The notes under the pieces are model-generated. The model searched no databases. It had not been told where the DNA came from and saw only the letters and a list, made by a program, of their open reading frames with translations. DNA of 64,000 nucleotides from an uncultured Verrucomicrobiales bacterium (GTDB lineage Bacteria; Verrucomicrobiota; Verrucomicrobiia; Verrucomicrobiales; Akkermansiaceae): NCBI GenBank assembly GCA_949373085.1, contig CASICJ010000004.1:62001-126000 (forward strand), given 5' to 3'. Below are positions 53,215-62,095 of the stretch, in pieces. Both the position numbers and the translations under genes were made by a program. Positions within the stretch are counted from its first letter, which is position 1, and each line of letters opens with the position of its first letter.

Positions 53215-54435
53215 TCAATTTTGTTTTCCAATACAGAAAAGGTGCTCTTCACCACGGAGGAACCAATATCCATTAGTAATAACCGGTGAAGCCCAAAGTG
53301 GTTCACTGAGCTCCATTTTAGCTGCTTCCTGAAATTCTGGACCAGGTTTGACCACGGTGATCAGTCCCTTTTCGGATCCAAAAACAACATGATCTTGTAA
53401 GACCACGAGGGAGGCTGAATGTTCACGCCCAATTTTCTGCTTCCAAAGTAATTTACCTTCTTGTGCTTTCCAACAGGTCGCCGTGCCCGAATCGGAAACT
53501 GCGAGATAGTAACCGTTCACTACTACCGGGCTGGGAACGTAGGATGGATTCTTGCGGGTGTGCCAGATCACATGAGTATCGGTGACGTTTCCGGTGCCGG
53601 TGGGGTCGATCGCCATCATGTGTTTAGTGGGAAATCCACACGTCATATAGAGGTATTTTTGATCGTAGACCAAAGAGGCGACAAACTGATCGGTAGGTCC
53701 ATCGATGATCCAGTGTTGCTCACCAGTGTCTGGATCGTAAGAAGCCACGCTTTTACTCCCCGAGAGAATGAGTTGGTTTCGTCCACCGATGGTTCGGATT
53801 AAGGGGGTGCAATAACTTCGTGTCTTATTTGGTCTTGGCGTTTTCCAAATTTCGTCACCGGTTTCTTTATTCAGGGCCACGATGTAGGCATTCCCGTCGT
53901 GGTCACCGTTAATGATCAGCTTGTCTTTCCAAAGGATTGGGCTTGAGCAGTAACCGTGGATACTTGAGAAAATGCCAGGTCGTTTTTCCCAGAGCTTCTC
54001 CCCCTCCAAATTATAGGCCGCGATAAACATCTTCTCTTGATCAAGGAAACTTACGTAGATTGACTGACCATCGGTCACTGGAGTGCTCGAAGCTCGGCTG
54101 TTTTTGCGGTGTACTTTTTCGATAGGCGATTCGAGCACAGTTTTTTTCCAAAGGGTCTTTCCTGACTTGATGCTAAGGCACATGAGCAGCCGTTCTCCTG
54201 AATCTTCGTCAGCCGAAACCAGAAAGAGCTCGTCGCCCCAAATGATTGGTGAAGCATGTCCCTTGCCGGGAATCTTAGCTTTCCACTTCACATCCTTTTC
54301 TATCGACCACTTTAGCGGAGCTTTTTCGTCGGGAACTATGCCATCCCCGGTTGGACCACGCCATCCTGGCCATTCGCCTGCGGAGCTGTTCGCAAAAAGG
54401 CTTAAGAGAATAACCGTGTTTTTTAAGAACGTCAT
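53215..54435 (-). CDS. PQQ-like beta-propeller repeat protein (BamB-like), secreted
   Basis: 406 residues: signal peptide, then WPGWRGPTGDGIVPDEKAPLKW, a start shared by many Planctomycete/Verrucomicrobial PQQ-propeller proteins. Repeated blades follow, with motifs such as GKTLWKKTVLESP, GEKLWEKRPGIF, GDEIWKTPRPN, GTATCWKAQEGKLLWKQKIG. Calcium- or PQQ-binding enzyme residues are not evident, so it is more likely a structural or binding protein than a dehydrogenase. Its gene is divergent from the second PSD1 gene and convergent with ftsK; such proteins are frequent companions of PSD1/DUF1501 pairs. Confidence 0.9.
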   Translation of the reverse strand: MTFLKNTVILLSLFANSSAGEWPGWRGPTGDGIVPDEKAPLKWSIEKDVKWKAKIPGKGHASPIIWGDELFLVSADEDSGERLLMCLSIKSGKTLWKKTVLESPIEKVHRKNSRASSTPVTDGQSIYVSFLDQEKMFIAAYNLEGEKLWEKRPGIFSSIHGYCSSPILWKDKLIINGDHDGNAYIVALNKETGDEIWKTPRPNKTRSYCTPLIRTIGGRNQLILSGSKSVASYDPDTGEQHWIIDGPTDQFVASLVYDQKYLYMTCGFPTKHMMAIDPTGTGNVTDTHVIWHTRKNPSYVPSPVVVNGYYLAVSDSGTATCWKAQEGKLLWKQKIGREHSASLVVLQDHVVFGSEKGLITVVKPGPEFQEAAKMELSEPLWASPVITNGYWFLRGEEHLFCIGKQN

Positions 54436-54555
54436 TCATCTCATTACGTCGAAAAGCGAGAGGTCGTTTCAATCGTTAAAAAATCAATATCATGAAAGCA
54501 AGATCGGAGGTTGGACAACCGTAATCCTATTGTAAGGTTCGCAAGACAATTTCTG

Positions 54556-57546
54556 ATGCTCATTCGTTTTATTTTTGCTCACATTCTCGGTTTTTCTGTT
54601 CTTAGTGCGAAAGTCAGTTTTAACGACGAAATTCGCCCTCTGCTCTCCAATAGTTGTTACCGCTGTCACGGTCCGGATGAAGAGGATCGTAAGGCTAAGC
54701 TTCGACTTGATACTCGTGAGGGGGCCATAAGGGATCACAAGGGTTTCACCGCCATTTTGCCGGGGAAAATCGAGGACAGTGAGTTGATCTATCGTATTGT
54801 TACGGATGATGAAGATGAAATGATGCCGCCACCGGGAAAGGGGAAGCGCTTTACGAAGGAACAAATTGAACTTTTTAAGCGGTGGATCGAAGAAGGAGCG
54901 GAATACGAGGTCCACTGGTCATACGCAAAGCCCGTTCGAGCTGAAGTTCCTCGGGTTGATGAGACCATGATGAAGGTTTGCAATCCGATAGATGCCTTCA
55001 TTCTCAGCCGACTTAATAAAGAAGATCTTACGCCTAGCAAGGAAGCTGATGCTCAGACCTTAATTCGGCGTGTTGCTCTCGATCTTACCGGACTTCCGCC
55101 TACCAAGGCGGAGGTCGACGCATTCCTTGCCGATGAGGGTGCCAAGGCATACGAAAATTTGGTCAACCGCCTTCTTGCCAAGCCTGCTTTCGGCGAGCAC
55201 TGGGCTCGTATGTGGCTGGATCTTGCTCGTTATGCGGACTCAGCTGGTTATGCGGATGACCCTGGCCGTACGATTTGGGCCTATCGAGACTGGGTTATCC
55301 GTGCCCTCAATGAGAATATGCCTTTTGATCAATTTACAATTGACCAAATTGCGGGCGACCTAGTTCCCAACCCCACTGAAGATCAACTCATTGCTACCGC
55401 TTTCCACCGCAACACTAAGACAAATAACGAAGGCGGAACGAGTGATGAAGAATTCCGCAACGCAGCGGTCGTTGATCGTGTCAATACGACCATGGCGACT
55501 TGGATGGGAACCACCGCAGCTTGTGCTCAATGTCATACCCACAAATATGATCCAATCAGTCATGCTGAGTATTTTCAGATGTTCGCCATTTTTAATCAAT
55601 CGGAAGACGCCGATCGACGGAATGAAGCTCCAATCATCCAGGTGATGGGGGATCGAAATAAGAAACAAGCCGCTCATTTTTCCGCCGAGATCGCAAAGCT
55701 GAAAAAGGAAATGGAACCTGCCAAAAAGCTGGGTCTTAAGGCCTTTGCGGAATGGGAAGCTAATTCCAAGGCTAAGGTAGCTCGTTGGAAGGTCCTCACG
55801 CCAGGAAAGATGACTGCGGCTTCTGGTGCGAAATTCAAGGCAGGTTCTGACGGATCTATCCTCGTAAGTGGAAAAACTGCCGGGATTGATGATTATACAA
55901 TTGCCGCTACGAGTAAGCTGAAAAAAATCACCGCAATCAAAATCGAGGCTCTTGCTTATGATAAGCTGGGTAGCGGTGGTCCAGGTCGGAATGGCAACTT
56001 TGTCCTTAGCGAAATCGAACTCAGTGGCGGTAAGACCAAAGCTTCTTTTTCGAATGCCTCTTCCACTTATTCTCAGAATAAGTTCGGGGCGGCCTCTGCG
56101 ATCGATGGCAACGCTGGCAGTGATTCCGGATGGGCTGTTGGCGGATCACTGGGTAAGGATCATTACATCGTGATCGAGTTAGACAATCCTCTCGATGGGC
56201 GGGATCTCGAACTTAAACTTTTGCAACGTTATTCAAACCATGCTCTTGGCCGTTTCCGGATTTTGGTAACTGATTCTGCAGGTCCTTCTATTGCGCTTTC
56301 CTCTGAGATAATAGCGATCCTTGAAAAGTCTCCTGCCAAACGTAGCGCTGCTGAGAAGGCTCAATTAGTTGCTGCTTATCGTAAGACCAATCCCAGCGTT
56401 CTTGCTGACACTAAGAAGCTCGCGGATCTCGAAAAGCAACTGGCTTCCGTCAAGCCTCTCACCTCGGTTCCCATTATGCGTGACCTGCCTAAGGATAAGC
56501 ATCGTAAGACCCATATTCAACTTCGTGGGAGCTATTTGAGTCTTGGGGAAGAAGTCGGGCCGGGGGTGCCCCAAGTTTTTGGGTCGCTTCCTAAGGGCTC
56601 GAATCCCGATCGACTCGCGATAGCGAAATGGTTGGTGGACCGAGAGAATCCTCTGACTGCTCGCGTGGTCGCCAATCGGTTTTGGGAGAATCTCTTCGGC
56701 GTCGGAATCGTCCTTACAAGCGAGGAATTTGGATCTCAGGGCGAACGGCCTTCTCATCCCGAACTCCTTGATTGGCTTGCGGTCGAATTCATGGATGGGG
56801 GATGGGATGTTAAGAATTTTCTTCGCCTTCTCGTGACTTCATCGGCCTATCGCCAGAATTCTCATGTCAGCGATGAGATGGCTGCTCTGGATCCCGACAA
56901 TCGTCTTGTTGCCCGTGGCCCTCGGGTTCGGCTTTCCGCAGAAATGATCCGCGACCAGGCTCTTGCGATCTCGGGCTTGTTGAGTTCGAAAATGTATGGT
57001 GTTCCGGTTCGTCCGCCCCAGCCAAATCTTGGTCTCAAGGCTGCCTTCGGAGGCGGGACCGATTGGAGCACGAGCTCGGGCGAGGATAAGTTCCGTCGCG
57101 GCCTTTACACTAGCTGGCGTCGTTCGAGTCCGTATCCTTCCATGGCGACCTTCGGAGCTCCCAATCGCGAGGTTTGCACTGTGCGCCGTGGCAATACCAA
57201 CACACCGTTGCAAGCCCTTGTGACCTTAAACGACCCTGTTTATATTGAAGCTGCTCAGGCTCTCTCACGACGAATGGCGGCGTGCAAAGGGACGGTCGCT
57301 GACATGATCAGACATGGCTTCCAACTCTGCCTTTCTCGCTATCCCAATAAGGTCGAAACTTCCCGCTTGATCGCTTTGTATGATTCTACACGCAACAAGT
57401 ATGCAGCCGACCTAAAGCTCGCGCAGGAAATGGCCACCAATCCTATCGGTCCAGTTCCTAAAGACATCGATGTCGTAGAGCTCGCCACTCTCACAGTTGT
57501 CGCAAATATCCTTCTCAATCTCGATGAGACCTTGATGAAGCGATAA
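54556..57546 (+). CDS. PSD1 / DUF1549-DUF1553 cytochrome c-domain protein (copy 2)
   Basis: 996 residues from ATG 54556 (MLIRFIFAHILGFSVLSAKV, signal peptide). Same architecture as the protein at 45129: PSCyt1 with heme motif CYRCH, MPPPGKGKRF, DUF1549 (TLIRRVALDLTGLPPTKAEV, WARMWLDLARYADSAGYADD, ACAQCHTHKYDPI), a central discoidin-like beta domain (KKITAIKIEALAYDKLGSGG ... NGNFVLSEIEL) and DUF1553 (NPLTARVVANRFWENLFGVG, YPSMATFGAPNREVCTVRRG). The shared insert domain shows that the two copies are true paralogues. It precedes its own DUF1501 partner by 23 bases. Confidence 0.95.
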   Translation: MLIRFIFAHILGFSVLSAKVSFNDEIRPLLSNSCYRCHGPDEEDRKAKLRLDTREGAIRDHKGFTAILPGKIEDSELIYRIVTDDEDEMMPPPGKGKRFTKEQIELFKRWIEEGAEYEVHWSYAKPVRAEVPRVDETMMKVCNPIDAFILSRLNKEDLTPSKEADAQTLIRRVALDLTGLPPTKAEVDAFLADEGAKAYENLVNRLLAKPAFGEHWARMWLDLARYADSAGYADDPGRTIWAYRDWVIRALNENMPFDQFTIDQIAGDLVPNPTEDQLIATAFHRNTKTNNEGGTSDEEFRNAAVVDRVNTTMATWMGTTAACAQCHTHKYDPISHAEYFQMFAIFNQSEDADRRNEAPIIQVMGDRNKKQAAHFSAEIAKLKKEMEPAKKLGLKAFAEWEANSKAKVARWKVLTPGKMTAASGAKFKAGSDGSILVSGKTAGIDDYTIAATSKLKKITAIKIEALAYDKLGSGGPGRNGNFVLSEIELSGGKTKASFSNASSTYSQNKFGAASAIDGNAGSDSGWAVGGSLGKDHYIVIELDNPLDGRDLELKLLQRYSNHALGRFRILVTDSAGPSIALSSEIIAILEKSPAKRSAAEKAQLVAAYRKTNPSVLADTKKLADLEKQLASVKPLTSVPIMRDLPKDKHRKTHIQLRGSYLSLGEEVGPGVPQVFGSLPKGSNPDRLAIAKWLVDRENPLTARVVANRFWENLFGVGIVLTSEEFGSQGERPSHPELLDWLAVEFMDGGWDVKNFLRLLVTSSAYRQNSHVSDEMAALDPDNRLVARGPRVRLSAEMIRDQALAISGLLSSKMYGVPVRPPQPNLGLKAAFGGGTDWSTSSGEDKFRRGLYTSWRRSSPYPSMATFGAPNREVCTVRRGNTNTPLQALVTLNDPVYIEAAQALSRRMAACKGTVADMIRHGFQLCLSRYPNKVETSRLIALYDSTRNKYAADLKLAQEMATNPIGPVPKDIDVVELATLTVVANILLNLDETLMKR

Positions 57547-57569
57547 AATCACCAATCAATTTTCATCGT

Positions 57570-59018
57570 ATGAATCCACAGTTAGAAAGCCTACAATACA
57601 AAACGAGGCGGCACTTTTTCAAACAATGCTCCATGGGGCTCGGCGGGGTTGCACTTAGTGAGATGCTTGCGACTGATTCTATGGGCTTAGAAGCTCCGGC
57701 CAATCCGCTTCTGCCTAAGCTTCCGCACTTCGCGTCCAAGGCGAAGCGCGTAATCTACCTCCACCTCACCGGATCGCCGCCCCATCTCGACATGTGGGAC
57801 CATAAGCCCGAGCTCGTGAAGCGCGACGGTCAAGAATGCCCGGACGAATACATCAAGGGTAAGAAGTTCGCCTTCACCTCAGGTAAGCCCAAGCTGATGG
57901 GGAGCCCACGCACTTTTAAACAGTACGGCAAAAATGGTCTTTGGATGTCCGATGCGATTCCGCACTTGCATGGCGTGGCTGACGATCTCTGCATCATCAA
58001 CTCGATGACTACTGATCATTTCAATCATGCTCCCGCTGAGCTTTTCGTACACACTGGTTTCCAGCAGCCGGGCCGTCCTTCCTTCGGGGCTTGGACCACC
58101 TATGGTCTGGGATCGGAAAACCAAAACCTGCCTGGATACGTGGTTCTTATCTCTAGTGGAGTGCAGCCGAATGGCGGAAAGAGTTCTTTCGATTCGGGGT
58201 TTATTCCGTCTGTCCATCAAGGCGTGCAGTGTCGTTCAAAAGGGGATCCTGTTCTTTATGTTACTGACCCTCCGGGCATAGATCGTAGCTTGCGTCGCTC
58301 CAGCCTCGACGCACTCCGGGATCTCAATGAGGCCGCCTCCAAAGACTTTGCCCATCCTGAAACCCTGACTCGCATGGCGCAATATGAGCTTGCGTTCCGT
58401 ATGCAAATGTCAGTCCCCGAGGTTATGGATATCTCGAAGGAATCGAAGAAGACTCTCGACTCCTACGGTGCTCAACTCGGTGCCTCGAGCTTCGCTAACA
58501 ACTGCCTTCTCGCGCGGCGTCTCGCCGAAGACGGAGTTCGTTTTGTTCAGCTCTTTGACTGGGGCTGGGATTTCCACGGGACAAATCCCAAGGAGGACAT
58601 CCGGGACGGACTCACCAACAAATGCGCCACAATGGACAAACCCATTGCGGCCTTGATCAATGACCTCAAGGAGCGTGGACTCTTTGAAGACACCCTTATT
58701 ATTCTCGGCGGAGAATTTGGGCGGACTCCATTCCGTGAAGGCCGGACGGCCAAGGGAAAGGTCCTTGGTCGCGATCACTTTCCTGATTGTTACACCATGG
58801 TCATGGCTGGTGGGGGAGTGAAAGGGGGATACACCCACGGTGCGTCCGATGATCTTGGTTTTTCGGTCGCTCGTGACAAGGTCCATGTTCACGATTTACA
58901 GGCAACTTGGATGCATCTTCTTGGGTTTGATCACGAGAAACTCACCTACCGCTTTCAGGGTCGTGATTACCGGCTCACTGATGTCCATGGCAAGGTCGTG
59001 AAAGATCTCTTGGCCTAG
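57570..59018 (+). CDS. DUF1501 family Tat-exported protein (copy 2)
   Basis: 482 residues; Tat-type N-terminus (KTRRHFFKQCSMGLGGVALS). Same signatures as copy 1: KRVIYLHLTGSPPHLDMWDH, FVQLFDWGWDFHGTNPKEDI, IILGGEFGRTPFREG and GRDHFPDCYTMVMAGGGVKG. Longer by about 17 residues in the N-terminal part. Partner of the PSD1 gene upstream. The selenoprotein gene begins 71 bases after its stop with no terminator evident between, so it may be on the same transcript. Confidence 0.95.
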   Translation: MNPQLESLQYKTRRHFFKQCSMGLGGVALSEMLATDSMGLEAPANPLLPKLPHFASKAKRVIYLHLTGSPPHLDMWDHKPELVKRDGQECPDEYIKGKKFAFTSGKPKLMGSPRTFKQYGKNGLWMSDAIPHLHGVADDLCIINSMTTDHFNHAPAELFVHTGFQQPGRPSFGAWTTYGLGSENQNLPGYVVLISSGVQPNGGKSSFDSGFIPSVHQGVQCRSKGDPVLYVTDPPGIDRSLRRSSLDALRDLNEAASKDFAHPETLTRMAQYELAFRMQMSVPEVMDISKESKKTLDSYGAQLGASSFANNCLLARRLAEDGVRFVQLFDWGWDFHGTNPKEDIRDGLTNKCATMDKPIAALINDLKERGLFEDTLIILGGEFGRTPFREGRTAKGKVLGRDHFPDCYTMVMAGGGVKGGYTHGASDDLGFSVARDKVHVHDLQATWMHLLGFDHEKLTYRFQGRDYRLTDVHGKVVKDLLA

Positions 59019-59089
59019 GGTGAAGGGGCTGAATCGGAATCCTGTGGCATTGGCTTGCCATGAAGGTTCTACTGGCTAGTCTTCTCAGG

Positions 59090-59485
59090 ATGAAAAAACC
59101 AATCGTTTGGATGGTCGCAGCTGTGGCGCCCATTCTCTTAATCACTACTGCTTCCGCAGACGTGTCCAAGGCTCCTGTGGTGAAGGCCGCTGCTGAGGCT
59201 AAGATCCCCACGCTTACCTATTATTATTTCGACGGATGACCGCTTTGTGCAAAAATTTCGGTCATCGTGAATGATCTCAAAAAGACAAAGGGAAAAGAAA
59301 TAACCTTCAAGAATGTCCTCGTCGGAACCGGCAAGAGCAAAGAAGAAATCAAAAAGGCTAAGCTGAAGGGGCATGGTATTATCGCCAAGGACAAGAGCGG
59401 TAAGCTCGTCGATACGATCGAAGGCCACACATATGGCAAAAAAGAAGTCGATGCCGTTGTGGCCAAGCTTCTCGCCAAAAAGTAA
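59090..59485 (+). CDS. Secreted thioredoxin-like selenoprotein (in-frame TGA as selenocysteine)
   Basis: ATG 59090 (an in-frame ATG at 59060 is possible) opens a signal peptide MKKPIVWMVAAVAPILLITT-ASA, cut after Ala23. The mature part reaches TYYYFDG, then TGA at 59237-59239 (codon 50), then PLCAKISVIVNDLKKTKGKE and stays open in the same frame to TAA 59483-59485, 131 residues in all. Reading TGA as Sec gives FDG-U-P-L-C, a UxxC redox motif at the end of the first beta strand of a thioredoxin fold; the rest (ITFKNVLVGTG, HGIIAKDKSGKLVDTIEGHT, YGKKEVDAVVAKLL) fits that fold. Hairpins overlap and follow the TGA, and mnmH in this window shows selenium use. The alternative, a stop codon followed by a dead 82-codon tail, is less likely given the motif fit. 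Confidence 0.8.
59234..59276 (+). promoter_or_regulatory. Candidate bacterial SECIS element
   Basis: Two mutually exclusive hairpins. (1) Perfect 8-bp stem gatgaccg (59235-59242) with cggtcatc (59259-59266), enclosing the TGA. (2) ggtcat (59260-59265) with atgatc (59271-59276), one G-U pair, whose 5-base loop cgtga holds a GU and begins 27 bases past the last base of the TGA, within the distance usual for bacterial SECIS loops. Either could recruit SelB; structure is inferred only. Confidence 0.55.
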
Positions 59486-59512
59486 GCAGATTTGATTATT
59501 TTATAACTCAAG

Positions 59513-59540
59513 AAACCGGAGGAATTCTTCCGGTTTTTTT
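59513..59540 (+). terminator. Rho-independent terminator after the selenoprotein gene
   Basis: Stem aaaccggag (59513-59521) with ttccggttt (59528-59536), one G-U pair, loop gaattc, followed by a T run to 59540. It lies 27 bases after the TAA, supporting the view that the transcript, and hence the gene, runs past the TGA. Confidence 0.9.
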
Positions 59541-59716
59541 ATGCCCCCATAGAACAGCAGGCTGCAACGGAGATTTGGAGCCCCTGAAAGAAGATCGATT
59601 TTTTTTGGCTTATTCCTTCATCCAGTGATCTTATCATTTTTAGAAGGGAGGCTTAAAAAGAGATTTTTGAACAGGCCGAGAAGTTTAAGAAACATCAAGG
59701 GGCTTGATACGCTAAT

Positions 59717-61336
59717 TTAGCGAGCGATTCGCTGAAGGTCGGTTCTCAACCTCTGCGATTCCCGCGGGCTCAAATAGAAAGGCTTGGGATTGTCGTAGCC
59801 AATCCAGACAACAATCACTTTCTCAGGGCTAAGAATGGCCGCCCAATGATCAGTGCTGGGAAGAGATAAGCCACTGATGAAATCGGGAATTTTTTTCAAT
59901 CGAGAATGATCTGCGAAGGCTGGGAAGGAGGCGGCAGGGCGCGAAAAGAGTGTCCTTTCCTTTTGGATCAGTTCGCGGACGAAGACGGGAGTCGGCCGTA
60001 AGCCATTTTGGAGAAGGGTGGCATAAGCAGTAGCCAATTCAAGAGGTGAGACACTGAGTGTTCCTCGATAAAGGTCTTCGCCTTCTCCAAAAGTCCCCTC
60101 AAATCCAAATCTTTTGAGTAGTTGGATCGCGTCTTGGGACTGAAGTTGGCGTCCAGTGGCGACTGGGTTTCCGGCAATCGGTAAGTGACCGCGTTCGAGG
60201 GCAATCGTCCCGATCAGGGGCTCAATCATGAGTGGGCCAAGGTCGCGATGTGAATCAAGGGCTCGGTTGAAGCCGGTGGGTTTTTTTTCACGGCATCCGA
60301 CTACTCCAAGAAGATCTCCGTTACGGGGATCGATAGCGATCGAAGCCATTTGGCATCCATCGGGAATCGAGGCTTCTTGAACGAGCTTTTCGAGTTTACG
60401 TTGAAGTTGAAAATCAATTGAGGTTATGACCTCCAAGCCACCAGTCGTAATCTGTGTTTCGTTGAGAACGATTTCGAGAGGGCGTCGTAGCACGCGGGTT
60501 CCGTGGTCAGTTTCAAGATCTCCGGCGTTGGGATTACGAAGATCGAGAGATTGGGATTTGATGGTATCAGCTTGTTCTGGGGTGATCACTTCAGTGGTGA
60601 TGAGCCGGTCGAGGACTTCATTGCGCTGGCGGACTGCTCCCTCAAGATTGCGCCAAGGACTGCAGGCGTGTGGTGCTCTAATTATCCCTACGAGGAGGGC
60701 AGATTGACCTTTTGTGAGTCTGGAGGTAGGGCGGCCAAAATAGTTGAGGGAAGCTTCCTCGATACCATTGAAGCCGGATCCAAAATAAATACGATTTAGA
60801 TAAGCGGTTAGGATTTCTGATTTTGAGAATTTTGATTCGATGCGGTAGGTGATCGCAATCTCGAGAAATTTCCGGTTTAGGGATTTCTTTTCACGTAAAT
60901 CGAAAGTATTTCGTGCCAGTTGCATTGAAAGGGTAGAAGCCCCTTGAGTGAAATCGAGGTCTTTGGCATTCCTCAAGGTCGCGCGGGCTAGGCCCCAAAA
61001 ATCGACGCCTTCGTGGTCCATGAACCGGGCGTCTTCCCGGGCAAAAAGGCAGATTTTCAGGAAAGTGGGGATTTCTTCGGATTCAACAAGGCGGCGGTTG
61101 GCTCCATGGATCGTCCCGATTTCGATTCCATTGCGGTCAAGCAAGACGGTGCGCTCGGGCATGCGGGAGGTCTCGGATAGGTCAAACTTGCTGGCATGCC
61201 AGGCATACCATCCGATCATTAACAAGAGGGGGATGAGTAGTGTAAGACCGCCTTTCCAGGCGAATTCCCATAGGCGTTTTAGGATCTTTACCCATTTGCT
61301 CCAGCGCTGTTGACGATTTTGGTAACTCAAGCTCAT
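59717..61336 (-). CDS. Peptidoglycan glycosyltransferase (class A PBP-like) with degenerate transpeptidase domain
   Basis: 539 residues: cytoplasmic Arg/Lys-rich start, one membrane helix (about 28-47), GT51 domain (about 75-240) with catalytic Glu101 in REDARFMDHEG, QGASTLSMQLARN (131-143) and the RK..LE motif; this half looks fully active and would polymerise lipid II into glycan strands. The C-terminal half has the transpeptidase fold (GLEVITSIDFQLQRKLE, SIAIDPRNGDLLGVVG) but the SxxK site reads RDLGPLMIEP and the KTG box is missing (SPEKVIVVWIGYDN). So cross-linking activity is probably lost. It is the last gene of a minus-strand set with a membrane protein and an IscA-like protein. Confidence 0.9.
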   Translation of the reverse strand: MSLSYQNRQQRWSKWVKILKRLWEFAWKGGLTLLIPLLLMIGWYAWHASKFDLSETSRMPERTVLLDRNGIEIGTIHGANRRLVESEEIPTFLKICLFAREDARFMDHEGVDFWGLARATLRNAKDLDFTQGASTLSMQLARNTFDLREKKSLNRKFLEIAITYRIESKFSKSEILTAYLNRIYFGSGFNGIEEASLNYFGRPTSRLTKGQSALLVGIIRAPHACSPWRNLEGAVRQRNEVLDRLITTEVITPEQADTIKSQSLDLRNPNAGDLETDHGTRVLRRPLEIVLNETQITTGGLEVITSIDFQLQRKLEKLVQEASIPDGCQMASIAIDPRNGDLLGVVGCREKKPTGFNRALDSHRDLGPLMIEPLIGTIALERGHLPIAGNPVATGRQLQSQDAIQLLKRFGFEGTFGEGEDLYRGTLSVSPLELATAYATLLQNGLRPTPVFVRELIQKERTLFSRPAASFPAFADHSRLKKIPDFISGLSLPSTDHWAAILSPEKVIVVWIGYDNPKPFYLSPRESQRLRTDLQRIAR

Positions 61337-61348
61337 TATCGACTTCGC

Positions 61349-62089
61349 TTATGGGTAAGCTGGGAAAGAGGCCTCGGGATTAGCCATTGCTGGAGGGTTA
61401 ATTGTGAAAGTTGCGCCGCTTGCAGTGGTGTGCTCTACCGCTGCGAGCGGAACTACGGTCACAAAAACAGTTTTACGATCCTCAAAAGCAGTCTCTCCAA
61501 TATTCAGAATAGCAGCGCATTCCCGCTGTTTTTTGAGTGTCAGTATATCTCCTAGCTGAAAGCTTTCAGGAGTGGCGTCTTCTGATGGAAAGAGGCATTC
61601 GAGGAAGACTGGGTAGGGAAGGGGTTCGGCGACCGCATCGGGCCGGATCATGGCTTGGGCTTTTACCACAATACCTGGACTGAGAAAATCCTCTTCAGTG
61701 AGATTTTCGACTCCGATGATACGGTATTCTCCGGTGACATAGGTGAGGAATTTTGGTTTTTTGAAATTGCTGAGGTAGGCGCGGCGGAGCTCTTTGTTGA
61801 GGGCCTCTAGATCGGTTTGGCTGTAGCTTTGAAATTGAGCCTCGAGCTCCTTTGGGTCACTGTCCTTCATGGGGACAGGTGTCTCGAGAGGAGAGAAAGC
61901 TTTTGGTGATTCGAGTCTTCCTACCTTCATCATAAGTTTATAGCTAGTCGGGTTAGTGGGGTCCCGGAAGAGGTTGAGACAAATAATCCATGAGGTGATC
62001 GCAAAAGAGACAGCTAGGATGTTAGCGAGAAACCACCAAAAAAGTGGGGTCCGCTTCTTTAGGGAATCATCGAAATCCGATAGAGCCAT
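61349..62089 (-). CDS. Membrane protein of unknown function
   Basis: 246 residues. N-terminal cytoplasmic tail with one helix (LFWWFLANILAVSFAITSWI, about 16-36), then a periplasmic region that begins with a heptad-like helix (ELEAQFQSYSQTDLEALNKE) and continues as a beta-rich domain (FLTYVTGEYRIIGVENLTEE, IVVKAQAMIRPDAVAEPLPY, FQLGDILTLKKQRECAAILN). No family recognised. Located 12 bases upstream of the GT51 gene in the same direction, so possibly a partner in envelope synthesis (inference from position only). Confidence 0.75.
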   Translation of the reverse strand: MALSDFDDSLKKRTPLFWWFLANILAVSFAITSWIICLNLFRDPTNPTSYKLMMKVGRLESPKAFSPLETPVPMKDSDPKELEAQFQSYSQTDLEALNKELRRAYLSNFKKPKFLTYVTGEYRIIGVENLTEEDFLSPGIVVKAQAMIRPDAVAEPLPYPVFLECLFPSEDATPESFQLGDILTLKKQRECAAILNIGETAFEDRKTVFVTVVPLAAVEHTTASGATFTINPPAMANPEASFPAYP

Positions 62090-62095
62090 ACTGGG

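Noticed and set aside
59267-59485. Independent 72-residue gene starting at GTG 59267
   Set aside because: It is in the same frame as the signal peptide and UxxC motif upstream, lacks a ribosome-binding site, and would start in the middle of the thioredoxin fold.
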